Below are positions 38,261-49,279 of a stretch of DNA of 64,000 nucleotides, piece by piece (positions within the stretch are counted from its first letter, which is position 1; each line of letters starts with the position of its first letter). Origin of the DNA: Ciborinia camelliae. Taxonomy: Eukaryota; Ascomycota; Leotiomycetes; Helotiales; Sclerotiniaceae. The notes under the pieces are model-generated. The model did no database searches, was not told the origin of the DNA, and saw only the letters and a program-made list of their open reading frames with translations. The translations under genes were made by a program, and so were the position numbers. The stretch is taken from assembly GCA_025890175.1 (NCBI GenBank), contig JANPYM010000011.1, forward strand, positions 271,669 through 335,668, given 5' to 3'.

Positions 38261-41081
38261 TGGTGGGAATTCTGCATTTGGAGCTCTTGGATCGTTGACC
38301 TGAAGAAATGGGTCATCTGTAAAATAGGGGGTTTAAGGATACGGTATGGGAAATCGAGGATAGATGTGTGGGATCGTTAGCTTTAGTTTTTCTTTGGGCA
38401 CAATTCATTCTCATCTGATTAAATAAGGCCAATTAAAAGATTGTGGATGAAAACCTACAACATTGACATTAAGATTTAGGCTTTCAGGGAGCCTATACGT
38501 GTAGACGTTCTAGAAAATATAATAGAGGGTGTTCTCTTGATAGTGATCTTCGTAGTGAGAATACTCGATGGCTTCCTTCTTGAAGTTTAGTCTCAAAAAC
38601 AGGTTTTCTTATATTGTTCTAAATGTGGATCTATAACCGGAACAAGAAAGCGGGGGGCTGAGAAGGTCGCGGGAAATCTAGAGGGGGCTAGAAAGGTGAA
38701 TGTAAGATTTGAGTGAATAATTTTCGTGACCAATACAATTCTTTTGTTGTTAGTTTTAGACACTGGGGTGGTTATTTAAGACTTCCTCTTCCATCGAAAG
38801 AGGTTTTATGATTTGGATCAAAGTTCCGCCACGAGACGCCCCGAGGTGTGGGTTGGATATGGGAGCTCTTGGTTTCATTGTTTCCAGGAGATGTAACATA
38901 GAATGGAAGGAGAATAAGAGAGGAAAGTATTTGGGGAACGCGTAGTGTGCTGTTGTCAAGTTTATCGTTTATTGCTATCGTTTGATTCAAAAGGCTGTTG
39001 TCACGGTTGTCACGGTTACTGTTTCGTACATCCTAAATATCTTTGAATTAAAGAGAGCATCCAGTACTATTGGATGATATGGTTTACTACTTCTAAACTA
39101 TACAATCCAGCTCTTACCTCCTCTTTAATTTACCTCTTCTTAAAATCGAAGTAATATGGTTGAGTCTTGGATGGATCTTTGTAGGCATGCAAAGTTTATA
39201 TTTGAGGATTGAAAGGTAGATTGATTTGTGGTGGATATATATTGGCAAAGAGTACGGAGGATGGGAAAGGAATGATACGCAGATTCATATTCAAGTGAAT
39301 ACTTCTCCGCATCTATCTCGAGCCACTTTTAAAGATCTTCAAATCATGATTATAACAGATAACTCAAACATGAATCTTTCTACCGATACACATAGGGTTG
39401 GATTTACGGCATGCTGGAGTGGTGCTGGCAAGAGATTTTAGTATCATATAGATAGGTTGAATATCTCAGTACTCTATTCCATCCGTCTAATCAAAACTTT
39501 TTCTCGTCATATTCAGAACAAGTGTTGTCGGTTAAATAGGCAAACTTCAAATAAGGGAGAGTTCAGAGTAGAACTATTTTTCCTGGCTCGTGAATTCATG
39601 GTTCTTGATTTTTGAATTCATTGCTCGAGATACATAGCAAACAAGAGACAGTCTTAGTTATTCAACGGCTCCCAGATTGCATTGCTCTTTTGGGTTTATA
39701 ATAGAATTGAGATTACGTGGAGGAATTTGGTGTTTATATAAGGCTTTGATACTCCATACAAAGGTGGTGGTGTGGGGAGCGAAAGGTAAAGGGAGTGAAT
39801 ATGCGATGTTAAATATGAACGTAGACTTATAGATGTTTGAATCTGCCACCACTTTTATATTATTGGATCATGGCCCATCTAATTGGCATAAAATCTTTTG
39901 TTTCCGGTATCAGGAATGAACTAGGGTGAATACAATCAATCCATATTACAGCCCTGGTGTTATATAAGTCTTCACTTTGTTAATGAGTTTGTAGGTAGAG
40001 CTTACAACTAAAGCAGATTCGATTCAAAGACTCAATGAAGTACAATGGTATGAAAAACTGACCTTAAGATTCGGCTGCTTGTGCATGAAGTAGGAGGGCA
40101 AACCATCGGGTCTGTATTAAGATTTTGTATATCAATGAGGAGCTTCAACCTGGGAACTTCTGCCATAATTTTTATTTATATGCTATCATCTCCTCTTTCT
40201 ATTCTTATCCTAGGATTCAAACCCTTTTATTATCGTTTTGAACCTTCTCTTAACTCTATCTATTACTTTTCATAGATCAGGTGAAATAACTAATATTTGA
40301 AACGAGAAATATTAAGGCCTTGCTATAATAAAATAACACAATTAATAGGATTGAGCAGCTTTAACACTATACTCGACAACTTGTTTTTATAGCTATGCTT
40401 GCTTAAATATTGCATAAAGATTGCAACATATAGGAAAAGAAGGGTTTATATATTGAAACAGAGAAGGTTAAGAGTTTTGGCAGAGACTAAAGGTTAATGT
40501 TTGTTATTCATTGATGGAAAATATGCGGGATAATTAAGGGGTTGGAGTGAATTGGGATTAGCACAAACTCTGAATAATATTTAAATCTTTCTCAACTTCA
40601 AAATAAAGCCCAATAGATCACTTGATTTCTGAATCTTCAAAGGAAAAGTGAATAATGTTAAGTAATCTACCGCGTGTATTGTCATAAGATTGCAGAATGG
40701 GATATACAAGATGCCACAAGCTTGAGGAAACAGGAATACTCTATGAATTTCTTATATCTGGAGATACATGGCCGGCTTGATAGACATTAGAATAAGTGGA
40801 CTTTTCGCAAACAGCGACATTAGAAACATTTATCAATTTCACGGAAGGGGGGCAAGCATTATGACAACGATAGTGTGTGTAGCATTGCATTCTCCAAACG
40901 AACTGCCGAGATTACGAATCCAACAATCTTTCATCCACCTATCCAAGCCATGTCCATCCCACTGCAAATTTCCCTAAGCGTTCAACGAAACAAAACAAGT
41001 TTATTCACAATCCAGCTTCCTATCCTACCCACATCCAAACGGAGGAGGTCGACCAGATTGTGAAACTCGATTTCCTTTACG
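38261..41081. other. Intergenic, no gene recognised
   Basis: Ordinary-composition DNA without a frame that resembles a known protein. The rightmost few hundred bases are the 3' flank of the SMP-domain gene. Confidence 0.55.
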
Positions 41082-41363
41082 TTACTTGTTGTTTGAGCCG
41101 GCTTGTTCAGAGGTGCCCTGAGCAGCTGTGGTGCCGCTAGAATTGCTGTTGCGATCGCCAGCAGATTGGGCGCGGGCTGCGAAGCCGGAAGAAGACATGT
41201 CTTTTCCACCCTTTGCCTATTGGAAAGAAAATGTATTAGTATGTTTTCATTGCTAGTGCAAGATAGTGGGGCACATGAGAAAGGGGGGGAAGGTAAAAGA
41301 GATGAGACATACTTGAGTAGATTGGATGTGGGAAGCAGCTTCCTTTGTCATATTTCCAGGCAT
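41082..41363 (-). CDS. Small SMP-domain (seed maturation protein-like) protein
   Basis: A 61-aa protein in two exons, 41363-41313 and 41216-41082, separated by a 96-nt intron with donor GTATGT, a near-perfect TACTAATAC branch site and acceptor CAATAG, joining in phase 0. The sequence starts MPGNMTKEAASHIQST and continues with a GGKDMSSSGFAARAQSAG-type segment, which is the SMP motif found in plant seed maturation (LEA-type) proteins and in short fungal proteins. The C-terminus is low-complexity Ser/Gly/Thr/Asn. Fungal members are thought to relate to dormancy or stress tolerance, but the biochemical role is not established. No signal peptide, so probably intracellular. The splice motifs and family resemblance make it secure despite its size. 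Confidence 0.88.
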
Positions 41364-43779
41364 GATGGACTTTTGTGATTTGTTGAGTTGGAGTCGATGG
41401 AATGACTGCGATATCAAGAACTTAGTAATGACTTAGCGACAATGGCATTTCAAAAAGAAACGGGAGTAGAAAGTTACAGGGTAATAAAAGGGTGTCTGGA
41501 ACGAAACATCTGAACAGAGTTGGAAGTCATGGAGTGTGGAATAGAAAAAGCCTATTACTCACAGATTTGGTTGATCGATATGAAGTATGTGTGTATGCTA
41601 TTCACTTAGAAGGTGGCACAGATGAGGAAGGAAGGAAGACTGTGGAAGAGGTGGGCAGAGGGGTTAAGATATACCTTCAAAACCAGAACTCTAGGAGTAA
41701 AAGCTCCACGATTCCCGGGCGAAGAAATGAAGCGAAAACGAATGATATGTATGTTTCCGGAGAGGCTTCGGATATTTTTACTGATTGTATATGTTCATAA
41801 CGAATTAACCTCAACCGATCTCATCCACCGCCTCGCCTCGAAAATTTCGGGGCGATCCAAGCGCATGATTCGGTTAATTTAGGTTGTAACCTGTATGGGT
41901 TGTGCCACATAGCCTGATAAAAAGAAAATCGGGAAAAGACGGTGAATAGGTGTTTGCTTTCTTGAATACTTTTTCGATGAAATGTTCAAGAAATACTGAA
42001 AGCTTTCCAACTTTTTATCAACTGAATGTAGATCCTCACGGCTATCTGCAGCATGGGGCGTTTTTCGAGCCCTAGACATTTACTCTAACCGAACGATTGG
42101 CGAGTAAAACGGGTAAACCCGTTTGCAAACGCAAGACGCCCCTTAATCATCGGCGATTTGGATGAAATGTTGAAGCCTCCATGTCCTGAGCCGCTCTTTG
42201 ATTGGACTTTTGAGCTGCCAGTGAATATAAACGGTGACCTAGGTAAAAATGAATATCCTATCAGATGCGATTTATGGTCATTAAATGTTGGTACGGCTAG
42301 AACATACGGCTGCGGAATTCCTTGCTGCATAATATCATGCATCTGAAGCTAGAGAGGCCTATAGTTGTAACAAGTTGCATAAGAAGAAACAAGGAATTTG
42401 CAAATTATACAAGGAGATCAATTGAAAAAAGAGAAAGGCACTGTAACAATAGCGTGTAGAAGGAAGTTTAGCCCTGCTAACCTGCGTTATTTTAGATGAC
42501 GGATGAGTGGCGAGTTTCGATTTTTGGGCGTCTACCTTTGCGTTTTAATTCTGAGCTTTCTTTTGCCTTCGATGTTACTACCCTTTCCGAGAGTTATCAC
42601 TCTTTCCACACATGAGGCAATATCCAGGGGGCACCGGCTCAAACCGATCGATGCGGTCACGCAAGAGTGTGTATCCATGCCTCAAGGCATCAATGTATAT
42701 TGTGTAACGTTGTGGCGTTGCAAGCACCTTGCAAAAGGAATTGAGATTCTCATAACAATCACAATGAAAAATAATATACGTCCAACTTCTATCTCGACAT
42801 TGAATATATCAAACAGGTAGAGAAACGTTCACGAAATGCAAATCGTGACTTCCATACCTCATGATAAAAAATAGATTCGAGAGATCAACTTAAGTTTCTT
42901 CGTTCAGGTTCTTTCTCTCAATAGTATTTTAAACAGATATACATCATCTCATCTCCTTCCGTCCTCTGGCTACCAATGAATTATAAATATCGAATTATTT
43001 GTTATTCGAAGGTGTTTATAAGACTTATGGATCATAACTTCGAAATCTTCATGTATTCTTCAATTTTGAACAGAATCGTTTTGTCTTCCTTCATGGACAC
43101 ACAATTCTGCCCATGCTTCCTGTAGATCAATCTCTCAAATTCGTTGGGTTGAATCCATTTATATCGGGGAGTTCGGAACAAGGGATCACATGTATCGTCT
43201 AGCTGATGGTATAATCAAACGAAACCCTAAACCCCCCTCGTCTATATGTAATAGAGAATTACATTGAAGAGATGGTCATGGATTATAGAATAGAATTTGT
43301 AAGTCGAAGAAAGTTCATGATATTATTGAATAAAATCGCTCGACATGTTTCTATGCGCGTTTTGAGGAAAAGTGTGGAGAAGACTGATAATGTGTAGATG
43401 TGAAGCCATGAATTTATTTGTGCAATTGGGTGGTTCTGCGAGTTTTGTTCTGGACTACTAGACTAGTTCAACGTTAGAATTAGGGCACACTAGTGGTCTT
43501 CTAATTCAACATCGTCATTCTCATAAAATATATGTGCTCCCAACCTAATGCTGACTAACTATGTTGATACTTCTCATAAAATATTACTTAAAGCAAGTTT
43601 AGGTACATCGGACGACAAAACAATGGTACACCTTCATAATTTGCGATTCTTTTGGAGATATATCTCTCCGTTCATGTATTATGCTCAGATACAAAAGTCG
43701 GTTATGTGTCGTAATGATAAAAAAACATTCTCCTCTCATACAGTACTCTTCTATAATTAAAAACACTGAAATCGAAACA
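41364..43779. other. Intergenic, no gene recognised
   Basis: This includes the upstream region of the SMP-domain gene. Frames at 42085-42342 (-) and 42503-42820 (+) lack recognisable motifs and were not accepted. A near-palindrome, AAACGGGTAAACCCGTTT, lies at about 42107-42124. Confidence 0.5.
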
Positions 43780-44682
43780 CTAAATCAATGCCACCACCAA
43801 GCCCAAGACTCCCATGATGGATCCAGCGTTGATTTTCCCACCACCCGAATTCGCAGTTTGTGAAGCAGCGCTCGCAGATGAAGAAGCCGAGGTGGTACTA
43901 GCAGTAGCCCTTGTGCCTGATGAACTTGAGGAAGAAGTGGTTGCGACAACTCGAGTGGTTGTTATTATGCCTGACGAACTTGAGCGAGAATTGTTTGCGG
44001 CCGCAGGATCGGTTGTCCTCGTGGCTGAAGTCGTCACGCTGCTTCCAAAGCTTCTGATTGTTGATGTCGCGGCAGTTGCACCCGAAACTGTCGTTTTAGA
44101 TCCATCTGGTTCTGTGTATACACCAGTATTCACATTTCCAGAGCCACCCACATTATCCACATAGTCACCTAGCAAACCAAGTTAGCTTCAATTTTTATTT
44201 TTAATCTCACGATTACAGCGACTTTCATGCGTATTATAGAAGTTCTTACCGGTGCTTTCATTCAAACAGAACAATGATCCATCAGTATACTCGTAGCACG
44301 TCTCACCGCTCAAACAAGTGAAAGTATCGCGTGCTCTTAGCTTCCTCTTCTCATCACAGGCATCCCCTCCAAGAATATTGCAATCGCCTTGCTGTTCTGC
44401 GGCGTAGCATGCCTGTAAAGCTTTGGGATCATTTCCAAATTGTTCGGCACAGGTATCGGAGTTGCATTGTTGGAGGCAGGTAGCGTCGGTTCCACAAATT
44501 ATGCTACAGGTTGAAGAAGTAATGTCTGAAGGGGAGCCGCCTGAAGAAGAGCCACCCGAAGAAGAGCCGCCTGAATTGGTACCACTCCCGGCCCAAGAAA
44601 GTGCATTCGATGTTGTACATATAGATTGAGCCAGACTGAAAGGCAGGGCGACCAACAATACTGTGCTTATAGACAGAAACAT
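43780..44682 (-). CDS. Secreted cysteine-rich GPI-anchored surface protein
   Basis: Two exons, 44682-44250 and 44168-43780, join in phase 1 over an 81-nt intron (GTAAGA donor, GCTAAC branch site, GCTAG acceptor), giving 273 aa. The chosen ATG at 44682 starts directly with a signal peptide (MFLSISTVLLVALPFSLAQS); an in-frame ATG 36 nt upstream is less likely. Then come a SSGG-type Gly/Ser repeat, a domain with about a dozen cysteines (about aa 55-140), a long Ser/Thr/Ala-rich stalk, and a hydrophobic C-terminus (INAGSIMGVLGLVVALI) preceded by small residues, as in a GPI-anchor signal. It is therefore probably a cell-wall or plasma-membrane surface protein. The cysteine pattern does not clearly match CFEM, and no family name is offered. 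Confidence 0.85.
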
Positions 44683-46844
44683 GATTGTAGATGGAGAAGA
44701 TGAAAATATTGGAGTCAATGAGACTTGTTTGGATAATGATAATAAGAAAGAATGGATTCACAAATAATAACTCGTGAAAATGGTATGGTAAGGAAATAAA
44801 CGATCGTGAACTTATGATATATTACTGAGAATTGTGGACAAAACTATACTCTTAAATATACGGAGAGACACAATGATGTGTCCTGCTAAGAGACCCGTGC
44901 CAAATTGAACCTCATTGGCTCATTTACGAATGGAAAACTTTTGTCCATAATCGTGCACCACAATCCAGTGGATGGACCAGATAATTTTGGAAAAGTCAGT
45001 TCGCTGGACAGTGTGTTGACAGAGTAAACTTTTCTCAGTCACTAGCACGCTGTCGATGGTAAACATCCCGCTTCTTGGCAGTAACTAGCTCAAGAATTTC
45101 AAAGGAGTAATTGGATTAATATTGAGTCAACATCAATAAATCAATAAAGTTTCAAAGAGTCCAGCTGAACTTGTACACTTGGCATAGAATGTATTGTAGG
45201 TAAGGCTTCCAGAAGCCCACACATGAATAGATCTAAACACTCGAGCTGTAGACATTCAATCATGGTGCCTATTTATCTAGTTGCCACGAGCTATTGTTTG
45301 TGGTCTCGATCCTTCCCCACTTGTGAGGCTGAAGAGAATTAAGCTTATTATTACTCTTTTGGGTTTGTCTTAGACTTGGCATCATACCACCAGAATTAGC
45401 AACTTTGAAATACTTAGGGGAGCCTTGTGATTGAAGTACAGCTAGAGAGAAAAATCCCTAGAACGTGACTCGAAAGGCTTCCGAATGGGCTTAGGTCAAA
45501 CTTCACTTGCCACCTTTTCAATAGCCGCTGCGTGATATTGCAGGTACATTCGATCATATGATATGATAAGTTTTAAATAGATCCATTGATGGAGTGAGGA
45601 CCGTACCGGCAGTGCAAGAATAATAAATGGTGATGACAAGAGATGTGATGAACTCGGCTTGACCTCGAAGTGAGAAACTTTACTTTGCTGCTGACTAATC
45701 AGTCATATTATCTCGTGACCGCCCGCACAGACAAAGTTCAACATTGATGCGATTCCCTCATTATTTCGACAATTTTTCACACCCTTCTTCTTCATTGCTG
45801 TTCATTTACATGTCAGAATAATAAGAGAGGGTATGCGAGAGCAATACTAGAATTCCTGGGACCAAAGTATGAATTCGATCTTCACCGGCCGACATCAATT
45901 TCCCATTCATCCGGGCATCGCGACAACATCCAAGGCAGAGACGAGCGATTAACAGACCCTTTTCACTATGCGCTCCGCAAAATCATGACTTGGGAGCAAA
46001 CGATAACAAACAAACAATACGGAAAATAAACATCGGATGGGAACAATCGGTCGAGAACTCTGGGTGATTGACAGCAGGCAGAATTGTGAAAGGATGACTG
46101 GAAACCGATGTTACAATACGCACTCAAGAATTGCGCGTGAACTGCCGCTCATGTTGACCCTAATGCGAGCTTGCTGGAGCATGAGAATGGGGATCAGAGC
46201 CAGAATTATCTCTTGGAGTGTGCGATGGCCGAGCTTAGTGGCGAGTGGTCCCGTCTTGTTTCTTCCCTGGATCTTTCAGTATCTGTTAGGCCAGATTATT
46301 CTATTTACTTGACCTTGTAAGAGGAACAATGGATTATCAGTATGCTGGGAAGATCTATTACTTAGAAAAGCCATCTTATTTTCCTTAGATCAAACAAGCA
46401 AAGCTTCTTCTGTATGAGTGTTTTGCAGGTTTGGTCTGTGTCTCTTCCGGTTGAGGATGGTCAAGTTGACTGTAATCACGGATGGTAGCACGTAGCATGA
46501 AGTGCCGGACAAGAACTAGTAGCAGAAGAAGATAATAGTTTGCATTCTTGGACATAATTCCTGAGAAAAGCCCCCCCAAAAGAATTTGCAAAGTCCATGA
46601 TAAAACCTTTATGCCAGTGCATAACCCCCCGGACTGATAAAATCCACCCTATATCCCGATACTCGACGAAATAGCAAGGCTAACCTCAATCTGAAATGTG
46701 TTTCGATGGCACTCAATCGCACGTCCAAGCATGGTATCTCAATCTGCATACAAAATTCTGTTAGTATATGTATGATGATATATTGTAACGGTCTGCCAAG
46801 CACAGTAGATGGCGGGACAAACCTACGTCAAGGACTATGCACAT
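44683..46844. other. Intergenic, no gene recognised
   Basis: This lies between the GPI-protein promoter side and the 3' end of the repeat-peptide gene. A plus frame at 46037-46312 has an unnatural composition and no family resemblance. Confidence 0.5.
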
Positions 46845-47219
46845 CTAGGCCTTGCTCGTGCCCGCCCATTCAATAAGAGGGGCAGGTGAAGCTTCATGCC
46901 CGTCGGTGGATCTTATAGTCTTCTTTGCGTATCGCCATTCTATCAAAGGAGCAGGCGGAGCTTCTATTTCATCGTCGGTGGATCTCATCGCCTTGTTTGT
47001 ACCGGCCCATTCCAGCAGAGAAACTGGCGATGTTTCAATAGCCGTGACGCCATTTTCTAGAGTGTAATATTAGAAGGAAATCTCGAGGCAAGATGTGGTA
47101 GGAAAGGGACTATGAATAAATTATAGTTGTTGGGAATAGCGCTTACCAGAGCGAAGTCCCAGGGGGCTTGCTACGGCGAGAGCCGCCATAGTCCAGGTAA
47201 TAAGAGTGTTGAATATCAT
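46845..47219 (-). CDS. Secreted peptide precursor with three PLIEW repeats (candidate RiPP precursor)
   Basis: Two exons, 47219-47147 and 47056-46845, join in phase 1 across a 90-nt intron (GTAAGC donor, TCTAG acceptor), giving 94 aa. Residues 1-18 are a signal peptide (MIFNTLITWTMAALAVAS). The rest is almost wholly three repeats of about 23 aa with cores at 33-47, 57-70 and 80-94, consensus S-P-x-P-L-I-E-W-A-G-T-x-K-A, separated by RSTD-containing spacers. The second copy ends in a dibasic KK, a possible Kex2 site; the other two end in KA. The repeats also align at DNA level but are diverged, which argues for a maintained coding sequence. Secreted repeat precursors of this kind are matured by Kex2 and oxidised by UstYa proteins in dikaritin-type pathways; a UstYa gene and a P450 lie within 6 kb. 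Alternatively it is a repeat-containing effector or wall peptide. I do not know this core sequence. Confidence 0.75.
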
Positions 47220-47337
47220 AATGACTTGAGTAAAGTTGACGTGTGGTTGGACAAATTGCTTGATTTCAGCGGGAAGGTCTTCTGGATGGTTCCCTTCAGT
47301 GCACTGCATCTACCCTATTTTGTTGGACTCCGTCTCT

Positions 47338-47345
47338 CTTATATA
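47338..47345 (-). promoter_or_regulatory. TATA-like box of the repeat-peptide gene
   Basis: On the minus strand the sequence reads TATATAAG, 119 bp before the ATG at 47219. Position and motif fit a core promoter leaving a short 5' leader. An in-frame upstream ATG at 47309 would place non-signal sequence ahead of the signal peptide and is disfavoured. Confidence 0.45.
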
Positions 47346-48318
47346 TGCCAATATTTGTTTGCAACATTGCTTGTTGATTACTTCGGTACATTCTTTGGGC
47401 TTCTTATTCAAGCGATCTTCAATTGTGTCGCCGATCACTGGGAATGTACGTATGCCCAAGATCAAAGGGGATGCATCCAACAAGGTACAGCAATGCAGTC
47501 AATACGCAAATGAAAGGCACAAGGAGGCAGAGAAAGAATTTCAAGTTTTTTGAAAAGCAAATGGAATTTTATTTTCTTATTTCTACCCTGTATTGTAGTT
47601 TCGGAAAATTGACAAAAAATGGTTCCGGCCCTTTTCAATTGTCTAGTACTGTATATTAAAGATCGACCAAATAGGTTGGTGACAAGAAATATCTATGATA
47701 CTCACCAACAGACATCTAAAAATTGGACCAACTATACTTCGTCGAAATCTAGCAGAGCATGGAAAACTTTTACGGAATTACTGATTTAATGAGATTTGTG
47801 ATTTAATTTCTCATTTATTTGACCACGATCGAGAGCGTAAGGGTGCATCTGCGTAGGTAGTAATTCCTGCCATATCTTTTGCTGAAGGTTATAAACAGAT
47901 GGGATGCTTCCTTATTTGTCTACCTGGAAGGTGTATTATCACGGGTTTCCGAGATGGGTTTTATGCAGCCAAGATACGACGTAAGACGGGGAATATTTCC
48001 CGCATAATTGGGGGCCAGCCACAATGCTTGTCTATGTCCCAAGTCGAGGCCACATTTACTTACTTTCACGTGAATGATTTATCCCATACTTCATTTGAAC
48101 GGTTGGGGTTATAATTATTTCTATGGAAGACAATAGGGGAAAAAGTGACTACGTGCTGGGGAATACCTCCCAGAAGCTGGAATGAATAATCCCGAACTAA
48201 AATCCAACGCTTATATGTTCTGTTCTTCACTTAACACTAGATCACTTGCCCACCTTGGATTATCCCTCAGCATTTCCTAAAATTATTGCTTTTAAGCCGA
48301 AACTTGAGAGTTCTTAAC

Positions 48319-48715
48319 ATGTCTACCACTTCCCATCAAGGACTACTTGCCCTCGGCAGTAGTTTACTAGCACTATCTGCCGCATCCATCGCTCTACGCT
48401 TTTATTCTCGCCGCATACAAAAGGCACCATTGAAAATAGATGATTGGATTATGATACCATGTCTTGTATGCACCTATGTTTTGTTCTCTAGCCTTGCTCT
48501 TGGTGGTGGGAGGAACCCCATCTCAATACTCTCGGACTGACTTTAAATTTTTAGTTACTCCTTGGAGGCACCTGCGGTACTGCATTCTATGGTGAGATAC
48601 AACATGTTGATTCCGGGGATCCATGTACATCTCATTGATAAATATCAAATACTTATTCCCCCCGATAGGCATCAATAAGAAGGTTATAGGTTATCCGACG
48701 CCAAAGGATAAATAA
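48319..48715 (+). pseudogene. Truncated fungal rhodopsin-domain (PTH11-like) membrane protein
   Basis: Three exons can be read in frame: 48319-48465, 48555-48591 and 48669-48715 (GTATGC and GTGAGA donors, TTTTTAG and CGATAG acceptors), then a stop after only 76 aa. The first exon has a hydrophobic N-terminal helix followed by ALRFYSRRIQKAPLKIDDW, typical of the fungal integral-membrane rhodopsin domain found in PTH11-related proteins. The second and third give GGTCGTAFYG and GYPTPK, also family-like. The remaining five or so transmembrane helices are missing downstream, so this is a 5' fragment of a once ~350-aa gene. It sits inside the suspected biosynthetic cluster. Confidence 0.7.
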
Positions 48716-49279
48716 AGCCTTGGTGTTAGAGACTGCCGCAACAGCATCAAAGGTAGTACCGGGCGGGCCTCTGTTCCCGTTGATGTGCATGTCACAAAGA
48801 CCTTGTCACAAACGTCGCAAAGAATCTGATCATTTATGAATAAACTGGTTTAAATAATCAGCTGGCACAATCTGCCTTGAAATGTAAATCAATGGAAGCC
48901 GCGAGCCTCGATTTGTGGTGATGGAAGAGCTGGGAGTCTGTTAACAATGGTGGATCGAGTTATTGATAACTGTATTTATTGTGAATTGAGGAGATGGTAA
49001 ATTTTGGTGAAGGTTTTGTCATTAAGTGTCCTGTGTCCTTAAAATATCAATACAAGAATTGAATTGAACTTAGTAGTGAGAGTAACCCAGGCAGATTGTT
49101 ATCCTCCATGCTCTGAATGTATATCAGGTTTCACTATGAAGATATTTATCCGGCAAGTGTCAAGTCTCTTGGTTAAACTCTACTTTCAAGCATGCAATGA
49201 TAAATAAGAGGCACAATATATATTTTGCAAGATGAATCAGGTAAATAAGACTCGGCGTCGTTCAATATTGAGAAGCCAT
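48716..49279. other. Intergenic between rhodopsin fragment and P450
   Basis: No continuation of the rhodopsin-domain protein was found here and no other gene is recognisable. The right part is the 3' flank of the P450 gene. Confidence 0.5.

Noticed and set aside
46845..47219. Alpha-pheromone precursor as an explanation for the repeat peptide
   Set aside because: Alpha-type pheromone repeats in related fungi carry a short Cys/Trp-Gly-Arg-Pro-Gly core between KR/EA processing sites; none of that is present.
47236..47553. Plus frames antisense to the repeat-peptide promoter
   Set aside because: They overlap the TATA box and exon 1 of the minus gene and have no family resemblance.
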